From Clostridium beijerinckii HUN142 (lineage in GTDB: Bacteria > Bacillota > Clostridia > Clostridiales > Clostridiaceae): a stretch of DNA of 64,000 bases. Shown piece after piece: positions 1-8,000 of the stretch. Under the pieces are notes generated by a model, which was not told the origin of the DNA, ran no database searches, and saw only the letters and a list, made by a program, of their open reading frames with translations. Positions within the stretch are counted from its first letter, which is position 1, and each line of letters starts with the position of its first letter. Position numbers and translations under genes: made by a program. The stretch is taken from the NCBI RefSeq assembly GCF_000621745.1, contig NZ_JHXK01000012.1, positions 1-64,000 on the forward strand, in the 5' to 3' direction.

Positions 1-203
1 TTTCCTACAGTTTGAAAAACTATAGTTACTGTTCCTTTTTCCTGATCATAATCTGCTATAGTCAAAGGAATTCTTTCACCTTTTTCATCATTCTTTATGA
101 TAATGAATTGTCCAGGCTTTGCAGATTTTGCTACTCTTGGAGCTTCTATATCCATTGAGAATATATTATTTGTTAGCTCCTTTTTGTTCACTATTTTATA
201 CAT
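1..203 (-). CDS. NfnA-like ferredoxin-NADP reductase alpha subunit (5' part only)
   Basis: Only the first 67 codons lie in the window; the gene runs off the left edge. The translation begins MYKIVNKKELTNN and continues with an N-terminal flavin-binding barrel: KPGQFIII, then RIPLTIADYD (the R-x-x-S/T-type flavin motif). This matches the small FAD/NAD-binding subunit of the NfnAB / sulfide dehydrogenase / dihydroorotate dehydrogenase electron-transfer family. In clostridia that subunit bifurcates electrons between NADPH, NADH and ferredoxin, and its partner (NfnB, GltD-like) would normally follow downstream, outside this window. The start is the ATG at 203, about 7 bases after AAGGGG. Family assignment is fairly secure; the exact member is inferred. 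Confidence 0.75.
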   Translation of the reverse strand, partial: MYKIVNKKELTNNIFSMDIEAPRVAKSAKPGQFIIIKNDEKGERIPLTIADYDQEKGTVTIVFQTVG

Positions 204-553
204 GCCATCGCACCCCTTTTAATTATGTTAAGTTTTATCACCTAATATATAGTTTACACTATTATTCTGAATTTTTAAAATACTTTTTATGAATTCTCAT
301 ATATTTCTACTTGTCCATAGAAAATACGTAATTACTTAATATTGATAACTTTTGTGTATGCTCCAATAATATCCCTTAGCTCTTAATATATAACTACTAT
401 ATGTTGACTTTCCCACAACAAAAAATGATAATAAATCTTAGTTTAACAAAGATCTATTATCATTGGAATAATCTAATTTATTCATTTTTAATATGTATTT
501 CTATTCGATCTTAAATATATTTCTAGGGAAATATATTTTATGTATATCAAGTA
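204..553. other. Intergenic region, 350 bases
   Basis: Very AT-rich spacer between the NfnA-like gene and the AgrC-like kinase gene, both on the minus strand. It must hold the promoter of the NfnA-like gene and holds one clear terminator hairpin (423-464). I see no coding sequence and no AgrA-type response regulator gene here. Confidence 0.6.
418..464 (-). terminator. Terminator of the agr-like unit
   Basis: Inverted arms aatgataata (423-432) and tattatcatt (455-464), extended by a few imperfect pairs, are followed on the minus strand by a run of T. It ends the transcript that contains agrB, agrD and the kinase gene. Confidence 0.65.
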
Positions 554-1819
554 CTATACAAAACTCTTTATTGGGAAAACTATTTTAAATTCAGTAACTA
601 CATCGCTGCTTTTTACATATATCTTGCCATTATAGTTTTCTACTAAATCCTTTACAATACTTAACCCGTATCCATGATTTTTATCGCTATTTTCCTTAGT
701 AGTAAATCCAACTTTAAATATACTCTGTAAATGTTGTTCTGGAATTTTGGGACCATTATTTTCTATTCTTACTATTACGTTTCCTAGATATTCATAAGCT
801 TTTGCAATTATTATACCCTTGCCATTCATCGCTTTTATTGCATTATTTACTATATTAGACGCGATTCTGTAAAATTCCATTTCTGTAATACTTACTAAAG
901 AAAAATCACAGTTTTCCTCTATTATTACATGTATTCCCATATCTATAGCCGGTTTTAGTGCAAGCGACAATATAGAATTTCTATTTTCACTAACTTCTAC
1001 AGCTGTTGGGGTGGAGTCATTCTTATTTATAATATCTTTTAGAGATTTTTTTAAATCATCAAATCTTTCCATTAAGCAAAGTCCATATAAATACGATATC
1101 TGTGCTCCGTAGTCATGCTTAATCTTTCTAAGCTCACTATTTTTCTCTTCCAGTGCTTTATTTAATTTAAATATTTGATCCGATTTCTTCTTTATATTTG
1201 CAAAATATTTTATTATAAAAGCTAGAAATATGCACAAAATTGTAATTATTATATTCTTTAACATCTTAGATTCATCATTGTAAATTATTAAATAAAAAGC
1301 CAAAACAAAATCTAAACAGAAGCTTATTATTATTAACACAATCGTATTAATCTTTTCACTAGCTACTAGATTATACATCTCTATAAACTTGCTCATATAT
1401 TTTATACATAAGTAGAAAAATAAAATATATGGAACATATATAATCAAAATGTTAACTATATCACCATATTCTATTGGTATCAGACCTTCTATAAAACCAT
1501 AAAATAAATTATACGATATAATTCCATATACCCCCATAAAGGAATATGTTAATGTATACGGAATCATTGATTTTAATTTGTTATTTTTATATGACAGAAC
1601 CATTACAGCTAGGCATGATATATGTATTATGAATACACATATAGATATATTTCCAAATATACTTGTAAAGCTACTGTTTATAATAAAAGTAATCATGGTT
1701 ATTAAAACTACTTTAAGTTTGTTTAATTTATTTTCACTCTTCAAGCAGCATTCTGTTGAATACGCAAAAATTATAGCTTGAATCATAGAGACTATTATAT
1801 CTGCCAATAAACGCACCAC
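554..1819 (-). CDS. AgrC-like membrane sensor histidine kinase (GHKL type)
   Basis: A 421-residue membrane sensor kinase, probably the receptor for the peptide made by the adjacent agrB and agrD. The first about 210 residues are hydrophobic, with six or so membrane segments. A short coiled stretch precedes the phospho-acceptor region LRKIKHDYG (His near residue 235). The C-terminal GHKL ATPase has the N-box (ASNIVNNAIKAM), the G1 region (IENNGPKIP) and the G2 region (HGYGLSIVKDL). This order is typical of AgrC/ComD-type kinases (HPK10). The start is GTG 1819 or GTG 1816, both just after AAGGAGG. No LytTR response regulator gene follows, so the cognate regulator must lie elsewhere. Family call is secure; pairing with the peptide is inferred from the operon. 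Confidence 0.85.
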   Translation of the reverse strand: MVRLLADIIVSMIQAIIFAYSTECCLKSENKLNKLKVVLITMITFIINSSFTSIFGNISICVFIIHISCLAVMVLSYKNNKLKSMIPYTLTYSFMGVYGIISYNLFYGFIEGLIPIEYGDIVNILIIYVPYILFFYLCIKYMSKFIEMYNLVASEKINTIVLIIISFCLDFVLAFYLIIYNDESKMLKNIIITILCIFLAFIIKYFANIKKKSDQIFKLNKALEEKNSELRKIKHDYGAQISYLYGLCLMERFDDLKKSLKDIINKNDSTPTAVEVSENRNSILSLALKPAIDMGIHVIIEENCDFSLVSITEMEFYRIASNIVNNAIKAMNGKGIIIAKAYEYLGNVIVRIENNGPKIPEQHLQSIFKVGFTTKENSDKNHGYGLSIVKDLVENYNGKIYVKSSDVVTEFKIVFPIKSFV

Positions 1820-1850
1820 AAATTCCTCCTTAAATTTACGTAAAAGCGCC

Positions 1851-1979
1851 TTATCTCAATTTTTTCATAGATTCAGGCATATCTTCAACTCCTGCTGTAG
1901 CCGCTGATGCTGGGGCAAATATAATCATTGAAAGTGATAACACCATTAATACCTTACCTAGTAAATTTTTAATTTTCAT
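1851..1979 (-). CDS. AgrD-like cyclic lactone autoinducer peptide precursor
   Basis: A 42-residue ORF between agrB and the kinase gene, preceded by AAAGGGG. It has a positively charged amphipathic N-terminus (MKIKNLLGKVLMVLS), a hydrophobic middle ending in FAPA, and a charged tail, EDMPESMKKLR. The tail matches the P-x-x-L/M recognition tail of AgrD precursors. When aligned with Staphylococcus AgrD on that tail, the residue in the Cys ring position is Ser25. The predicted ring is Ser25-Ala-Ala-Thr-Ala29, so a lactone instead of a thiolactone. No Cys is present in the peptide. Precursor identity rests on position and pattern; the mature peptide is inferred. Confidence 0.75.
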   Translation of the reverse strand: MKIKNLLGKVLMVLSLSMIIFAPASAATAGVEDMPESMKKLR

Positions 1980-2034
1980 AAAATCAATTCCCCTTTCAAT
2001 TTTACTTAAAATTTATCATTAATATTTCAAAATT

Positions 2035-2592
2035 TTAAGCACCTCTTTTATTAAACATTAATATTGTGTTGAACAGGATTGTCCATGTTATAAGTGAATA
2101 GTAACTACTGAAGTTGTGCAGAGCTATAGATGCTATTCCAAGTATTATTGCAATACTTAGACCTCTCATTCTGTTTTTCCTTATTAATTCATGGCGCGTA
2201 ATTGGCATTTTAGGATTTATTACTGGAACTTGATGCCATAGGCAAAATATACTTAAAACAATAAGTATGCAATTACCTACAAAAGAAAGATTACACTGTG
2301 AACTTAACACCAATATTCCAACTGCTAATAGCACTGTGGCTATAAAACACTTAACCTGAGTATCTTCATGGTATCCACCTATAAAAATTTTAGTCATACT
2401 CATAACTGCTAAAATTACGATAATTTTGTCGAAATATCCAAGCAATGAAAATATAACTACAACAGAAAATAATTTTATCGCCTCAAATAGAATACTAACC
2501 AAAATATATTCCATTTGTTCTAGTTGATCTTTACTATAATTATCATTTGTTGCTATACTATTGATAATTTTTCTTGAAATACTCTTTACCAT
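2035..2592 (-). CDS. agrB: AgrB-like peptide-processing membrane protease
   Basis: A 185-residue integral membrane protein of the accessory gene regulator B family. AgrB cuts the C-terminal tail of the AgrD precursor and helps cyclise the signal peptide. The catalytic motif is visible as GGYHEDTQVKC: His75 and Cys82 have the 7-residue spacing of the AgrB His/Cys pair. A second conserved stretch, PVINPKMPI, follows. Several hydrophobic helices alternate with basic loops. The start ATG at 2592 follows GAGAGATAAAT. It is first in the agrB-agrD-kinase unit. The fold and active-site residues make the call firm; substrate is inferred from the neighbouring agrD. Confidence 0.9.
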   Translation of the reverse strand: MVKSISRKIINSIATNDNYSKDQLEQMEYILVSILFEAIKLFSVVVIFSLLGYFDKIIVILAVMSMTKIFIGGYHEDTQVKCFIATVLLAVGILVLSSQCNLSFVGNCILIVLSIFCLWHQVPVINPKMPITRHELIRKNRMRGLSIAIILGIASIALHNFSSYYSLITWTILFNTILMFNKRGA

Positions 2593-2742
2593 ATTTATCT
2601 CTCTTTTTATATATTTTTCTATATGTTAAATATATTATAGTCCCTTATTTGCTAATTTTCAACATATATTTATCCATATTTAGGTCGTTAATAATCATAA
2701 TTTGTAAAAATAAATTTATGCTATTAATTAGGCGCTAATTAT

Positions 2743-2785
2743 AAAAAAGAATTCTATAAATTGAGTATTTATAGAATTCTTTTTT
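2743..2785. terminator. Symmetric terminator hairpin between divergent genes
   Basis: Perfect 18-base arms at 2743-2760 and 2768-2785 with a 7-base loop and A/T runs on both sides, so it can work on either strand. It lies between agrB, which reads leftward, and the rightward methyltransferase gene. No gene visible now would need a terminator here. It may be left over from the lost gene whose remnant lies at 2962-3045. Confidence 0.7.
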
Positions 2786-2961
2786 CTTTTATTATTTATA
2801 AATATTAATTTTGTTTTCAATAAAATCTTATACAATATATAGAAATCTGATATAGATACTAGTATTTTCTGTACTTGTGAAATTTAAATATGATTAAATA
2901 TATATTCAAATTAACTTATAATTATAATTGTATCTATATTCTAATTAATAAACCTTATAAA

Positions 2962-3045
2962 TCATTTAATTGATAAGACTATTATAAATTCAGTAACTAT
3001 CTTGGTACTTTTAACATCTATTATTTCATCTTATCTCCATATTTT
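2962..3045 (-). pseudogene. Remnant of a second AgrC-like kinase C-terminus
   Basis: Minus-strand translation gives DVKSTKIVTEFIIVLSIK followed by TGA. This lines up with the last residues of the intact kinase at 554-1819 (YVKSSDVVTEFKIVFPIK). Just upstream, a different frame reads KYGDKMK, which resembles the YNGKIYVK segment of the same protein, so there is a probable frameshift. An in-frame TAA interrupts the rest. Nothing else of the gene is recognisable up to 3120. I read this as the decayed 3' end of a duplicated agr-type kinase gene. The similarity is short, so the call is moderate. Confidence 0.5.
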
Positions 3046-3084
3046 ATAAAGTTATGGTAAATTTCATATGAACTTATTGTACTG

Positions 3085-3126
3085 AACATTGAACAATGTT
3101 AATATAATTTTGTTCAATAATTGAAC
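3085..3126. promoter_or_regulatory. Two palindromes upstream of the methyltransferase gene
   Basis: Two inverted repeats lie 70-115 bases before the methyltransferase start. One is aacattg-aa-caatgtt (3085-3100); the other is gttcaa-taa-ttgaac (3112-3126). They share the half-site theme of TTGAAC/GTTCAA. The arrangement looks like a dimeric repressor operator, but I cannot name the protein. Confidence 0.35.
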
Positions 3127-3198
3127 CTTGTTACATTGATAATTTTTTTACTTTCATTCAATTTAGTAATAACATCAAAATTTCAGGAGGAGAGAATT

Positions 3199-3759
3199 AT
3201 GGAAGATATGTCATATTGGAAAGAAGTTTGGGAGAGAAAAGGAAATGGAAATACTACATGTTTAGAGGAATTAGACGGATATGAAGATACTACTGCTAAC
3301 GTAAAAGAGATAGCTAAACAAATTGTTAGAGAGTTGGACATTAAAGAAACAGATAAAATATTAGAGGTTGCCTGTGGAGCAGGCGGATTAGCTCAATATA
3401 TAAAATGTGGTGAATACGTAGGAGTAGATTATTCTTCTTCTCTTGTAAAAAAGCATATAGAGTTACTTAACAATTCAGTTCTTCACGGAGAAGCAAATAA
3501 CCTAATCTTTAAAGATAAAACTTTTGATAAAGTATTTTGTTTTGGAGCATTTCATTACTTTCCAAATCAAGAGTATGCTAAGCAAGCAATTTCAGAGTTA
3601 AAAAGAGTTGCTAAAGAAGCAATATTTATCGGGGATCTTCCTCTGACTTCACACAGAAAAGAGCATTTGCTTTATGATAAAAATGACTTTAAAGACTGGA
3701 AAATAACTGATGGATATTATAACCCATGCAGATTTAATGTATCTCTTAAATTAATTTAA
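3199..3759 (+). CDS. Class I SAM-dependent methyltransferase
   Basis: A 186-residue protein of the Rossmann-type methyltransferase fold. SAM-binding motif I is ILEVACGAGGLA (near residues 53-64), followed by an acidic loop, EYVGVDYSS. Then come the substrate-facing DKVFCFGAFHYFP segment and a post-motif LKRVAKEAIFIGDL. The start is ATG 3199, 8 bases after AGGAGG at 3185-3190; the frame is open upstream, but nothing there has a ribosome site. The protein is somewhat short for the family (usually 200-260 residues), and its C-terminus ends abruptly after the last strand. The substrate cannot be told from sequence. The gene stands alone on the plus strand between minus-strand genes. Confidence 0.75.
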   Translation: MEDMSYWKEVWERKGNGNTTCLEELDGYEDTTANVKEIAKQIVRELDIKETDKILEVACGAGGLAQYIKCGEYVGVDYSSSLVKKHIELLNNSVLHGEANNLIFKDKTFDKVFCFGAFHYFPNQEYAKQAISELKRVAKEAIFIGDLPLTSHRKEHLLYDKNDFKDWKITDGYYNPCRFNVSLKLI

Positions 3760-3770
3760 TTTATAGCTAA

Positions 3771-3794
3771 GGCAGGTATTTCTCAATATCTGCC
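3771..3794. terminator. Hairpin between convergent methyltransferase and dut genes
   Basis: Arms ggcaggtatt (3771-3780) and aatatctgcc (3785-3794) form a compact stem with a 4-base loop between two converging genes. There is no strong T run on either side, so terminator function is likely but not certain. Confidence 0.45.
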
Positions 3795-3797
3795 TAT

Positions 3798-4238
3798 TTA
3801 CCTTGTTCCTGATGAGCCAAATCCCTTCTGATTTCTTTCACTTAAAGATAGCTCTTCTATTTCTATTACGTCAACTTTAACCACAGGTTTTATAACCATT
3901 TGAGCTATTTTCATGCCTGGTTCCACTTTAAAGACTTCGTTTCCATGATTAATTAGAATTACTCCTATTTCTCCCCTATACCCTTCATCTATAGTACCCG
4001 GAGAATTTAAAGTAGTTATGCCATTTTTTAATGCAAGCCCACTTCTTGGTCTTATTTGAGCTTCAGTATTTTTAGGTAATTCTATTTGTATCCCTGTATG
4101 TACTAATCCTCTTTCTCCTGGTTCTAGAATTAATTCCTTAACTGCATATAAATCTAATCCAGCATCTCCTTCATGAGCGTAATTAGGTATAACAGCACTA
4201 TCGTCAATCTTTTTTATTTTTAAAATATAATTATCCAT
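3798..4238 (-). CDS. dut: dUTP diphosphatase
   Basis: A 146-residue trimeric dUTPase that hydrolyses dUTP to dUMP and pyrophosphate, keeping uracil out of DNA and feeding dTMP synthesis. The conserved motifs appear in order: AGLDLYA (motif 1), [11 protein letters not shown] (motif 2), a segment from [12 protein letters not shown] into RGEIGVI (motif 3), GMKIAQMVI (motif 4) and a glycine-rich tail, [12 protein letters not shown] (motif 5). Length is normal. The start is ATG 4238 (MDNYILKI). It appears to be a single-gene unit. Confidence 0.95.
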   Translation of the reverse strand: MDNYILKIKKIDDSAVIPNYAHEGDAGLDLYAVKELILEPGERGLVHTGIQIELPKNTEAQIRPRSGLALKNGITTLNSPGTIDEGYRGEIGVILINHGNEVFKVEPGMKIAQMVIKPVVKVDVIEIEELSLSERNQKGFGSSGTR

Positions 4239-4358
4239 TTCAACACCTACTTAAAAATCATATAATATTATGATTATATAATTTTCGAATATAAAAATCT
4301 ACTTCTTTTCTCTAAATAAAATTATCTTATAATCTTTATTACTTAATTAAACATATGC

Positions 4359-4410
4359 AAAAGGTTATATCTAAGAATAAATAAATTTATTTCATAAATA
4401 TAACCTTTAT
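4359..4410 (-). terminator. Hairpin after the Cna-B-like gene
   Basis: Arms aaaaggttatat (4359-4370) and atataacctttat (4398-4410) enclose a 27-base AT-rich loop, directly after the minus-strand gene ending at 4418. The T run is weak, so this may be a terminator or an mRNA-end stabiliser. Confidence 0.4.
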
Positions 4411-4417
4411 TGTCTAT

Positions 4418-4924
4418 TTAATTTTTATATTTATTTTGCGCCATAAGTCTTTTAATCTTATTGACTACTACTATTTTTTGTTTCTTATTAGTATCGTCTA
4501 TTATTATTTCATTCCAATTTATATACTTAGGCTTTTCAAAGTATCTTTTATCAACAATCTCAATTATCCTGTAACATCCTTCTTCAATTCCCGAGAAAAT
4601 AACTTTTCCTTCCTCATCAGTAACTTTCGACTTAACAAGTACAGGAGACAATCCATTTATTTTATATAAATTAATTTTTACACCCTTTAAATATTCGTTT
4701 TCTTCACATTCCAAAATTGATGTAACAATAATTTCCCCTCCATTGCAATCTTTTTCGTTTACTCTTTGAGGGTTTACAGTATTTTTATTTAATATGAACT
4801 CTTGATTATCTCTTTTTTCCTTATTATCATCGGATATTTCAAATGTATAATTGGTATTATTTTCTACAGATACTATATTATTAATATTTTCTTTCTCATA
4901 ACTTCTAGGAACAGTATCATTCAT
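4418..4924 (-). CDS. Protein with a Cna-B/SpaA-like domain, function unknown
   Basis: A 168-residue protein. Residues 1-60 are polar and Asn/Glu-rich, probably disordered. Residues from about 62 form a beta-sandwich resembling Cna-B/SpaA domains: GGEIIVTSILECEENEYLKGVKINLYKING, then the typical VTDEEGKVIFSGIEEGCYRI hairpin. That domain usually occurs in cell-wall adhesins and pilins, but this protein has no signal peptide, no membrane segment and no sortase motif, so it is predicted to be cytoplasmic. Some clostridial spore-associated proteins use similar domains, which is a possible role but is not shown here. It stands alone between dut and the giant GGDEF gene. Confidence 0.6.
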   Translation of the reverse strand: MNDTVPRSYEKENINNIVSVENNTNYTFEISDDNKEKRDNQEFILNKNTVNPQRVNEKDCNGGEIIVTSILECEENEYLKGVKINLYKINGLSPVLVKSKVTDEEGKVIFSGIEEGCYRIIEIVDKRYFEKPKYINWNEIIIDDTNKKQKIVVVNKIKRLMAQNKYKN

Positions 4925-4995
4925 AAAAGGCTCCTCTAAAAAATTGGTTCTCTTTATATAATATGATAAAAAAGCCCTTTATGTGATTATGAATT

Positions 4996-5038
4996 AAAAA
5001 CATTCTAAATTCTATTGCTCATCTAACCAATGAGAATG
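4996..5038 (-). terminator. Terminator overlapping the end of the giant GGDEF gene
   Basis: On the minus strand a nested hairpin (outer CATTCT/AGAATG, inner CTCAT/ATGAG) spans the TAG stop codon and is followed by TTTTT. It ends the transcript of the gene whose stop is at 5023. Confidence 0.55.
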
Positions 5039-8000
5039 GAACTACCTATTTCTATCAAAAAGCTTAGTACATTATAGTCATTACAAATAAATTCTTTCTC
5101 ATTTACTGAAATTGAAAGGTATGCAACTGCTAAGAGTTCACCATTGCAGATTATCGGAGCTATACAAACTGATTTCCAATCTGGAAGTCCATAACTGTTG
5201 TGGCTATCTATACTTTCCCAATCAACTAAATATAAACCTTTCTCTTCTTCAATGACTTGATATATTAACTTGAAATTAAACTTATCGTCTATATTCCAAC
5301 CTTCTTTGTTCCTTCGCTTGCTATAAGTATGAGTTATTTTTTTCTCTCTTACAATAAAAATTGTAGCTATATCACACTCAATAGTCTGCATAATCTTTAA
5401 AATAAGATTATAAATTTTTTCATCTTTGCTACATCTACGTTTAGCAATACCAGCTATTTCTTTGAGCATTAACATAAAATTGTAATCTTTAGCCGCATTT
5501 CCTGATAGCACTCCAGTTAATTCATCATTTGTATTCCCACTTACTCCACATTCATTTTCCCAAACAATGCATCTATTTTTCCCCTCACGTTTTGCCTTAT
5601 ATAGAGCCTGATCAGCTCTCCTTATAATTTCTTCATTATTAAGCGACTCATAAGAACTCATTGCTATTCCTATGCTTACAGTAATATTTCTTTTATCACC
5701 AAGAATCCTTGCTTCCTCTATATTCTTTCTTATTCTTTCCCCTAAACTTATAGCTTCTTCATTATTAACATTAGGTAAGAGAATTATAAATTCCTCTCCT
5801 CCATACCTTCCAATAATATCACCTTTATTCATGCACTTTTTGACTTCATTTGCTACTTTAACTAAAACTTCATCTCCTGTTTGATGTCCATACTTGTCAT
5901 TTACCCCTTTAAAATCGTCGATATCAAACATCATTACTGCAAATTCACTTTCTCCCGCCCTTGCAGAATCTAATAAAAAAAGTAAAGCTTCTTCAAAATA
6001 TTTCCTATTATAAACACCTGTAAGCTTATCTAACGTAGAGCTTATTGTAAGATTATATTTTTCTAAAAGAAAAGTTAAGAAAGGTTTAAATTTCTCTATT
6101 GTTTTTTTTGATTCATTATTTATATAATTTAATGCGTTATTAGTAATAAAAATTAATCTTGCATTAATTCCTGCGCTACTATTTATATGTCTTTCTCTAT
6201 TTATTATTTTCATATACATACAAGATCTTATTCCATCTTTTAGTACTTTATCATCTAACTGATAAAATCTAGAATCATTACTGCAAATTGCGAATGTATC
6301 TTCATCTGAATCAACTTTTAGTGAGAGGTATCTATTTATTTCATTTTTATCGCTAATTCTATATGTGCATATAACATCATTTTCTCCCTGCTCATTCTCT
6401 GTGACGATCATAGCCTTATCTGCTAAAATTAATCTAGCCATATACTTCACTACATTTTTTATATCATCAATAGTATTATCAGAAAACTTCTCAAATACTT
6501 TATATATATCTCTTAGATCATTGTAATAGCATTTTTCATATAAATATTGAACTAATTTAAATGTATCTTCATTATCTAATATATTCATTAAATCTAACTC
6601 TTTTAATATTTGCTCTAAATCCTCAATTGTTTTTATAAATTGTGTTGATTTAAAACTCATATTTATACCCAAATCTTCATTTAAGCATTTTACAAATAAT
6701 CTGCGGGTTTCTAAAAAGCCACTATTATTTGCATATGATAACTTATCATTTTGTGGTAGTAAATTTATTGTATCCATATATAAAGCTATAGATTCATAGT
6801 AATAATTCAATGCCAATCCATTACATTCAAGTTCATTATATTTTTCACCAATCGCAGAATATATATCAGCTTTAATCTCCTGATTATCCACAAATGAGCA
6901 TACTCTTAATGCCTTATTTATCAAGAAACTATATTGATTCTTATTCCTAAAATTAAGCTCTAGATATACATAAATTCCTTCAACATTATAAGTTTTAGGA
7001 TATCCATTAAGATCTAAAAATAATTCTTTAGCAAAACTCTTATATCCAAGTGTTAAAATTCTCCTAATTGCACTTATTTTTATTTCAAGGCAAGTGTCCT
7101 CATCCTGTAATAGTTTAATTTTATTCTCTAGTTTATTATATACATTTCTTATATCACTCTCATTTTTGCACTTATATAGAATAAGCTCAAAATAATTGCA
7201 AACAACTATTTTATAATTGAAGCTATTGCTATTAAATATTAGAACATATATTTTTTTTAAGTTTGCATATGCTAAATCATAATTACAAATCATGAGATTA
7301 TATAAAGCATATGTATAATTTGTATTTATAACTCTATCTTCCAATAGCTTTAAGCCTTTTTCCATTTGCATTATTAAATTATGATATTTTACTACTAGGC
7401 TTATTCTCCCTGACTTTATATATAACAAACATAGTTCATTGCAAATATTAAACGAATAAGAGTCTATCCCCTCTTCTCTTTCTCTTTCTAGTGCTCTCAA
7501 TAGGTATTTTTCTGCTTCTGAATACCTTTTTTCTTGACTATAAATATCTGCTATACAAATTAAACTTAGTATTTCCCGCTTGTATACTTTATGCTTATTC
7601 CCTGATTTAGCTATTTCTAAATATAGCTCTAAAATTTCCTTGTTATCTCTTCCTTCTTCCTTACAGACAGATGCGTCTAGCAGCTTAATATATAATTGAC
7701 CATTAATATTATTATTATTAGTAAATATCCCATTTGCATATAAGCATAAATTTTTAGCCTCTTTATAATTTCCCTTTTTTAAATATATCTTAATAAGTAT
7801 ACTTACCGCCCAACCATATACATCGTCTTTTATCCTATTTTCTTCACATATAATTATTGCTTTTTGTGCATTAAACAAAGTTAATTTAGTATTATATTCT
7901 AACCTATATTTCAATGAAAGTGCATAATAATAATAAACCTCACCCTTAGGATAATACTTTTTATCTAGCAGTCTCCGCACACAATTTAAAGAATAATCTA

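Noticed and set aside
1578..1781. Plus-strand ORF inside the kinase gene
   Set aside because: It is a shadow of the minus-strand kinase, with no ribosome site and no family resemblance.
1..2600. AgrA response regulator in the agr unit
   Set aside because: No LytTR or receiver sequence is found upstream or downstream within the window.
4418..4924. Cell-surface adhesin or pilin
   Set aside because: The Cna-B-like domain is present, but signal peptide, membrane segment and sortase motif are all absent.
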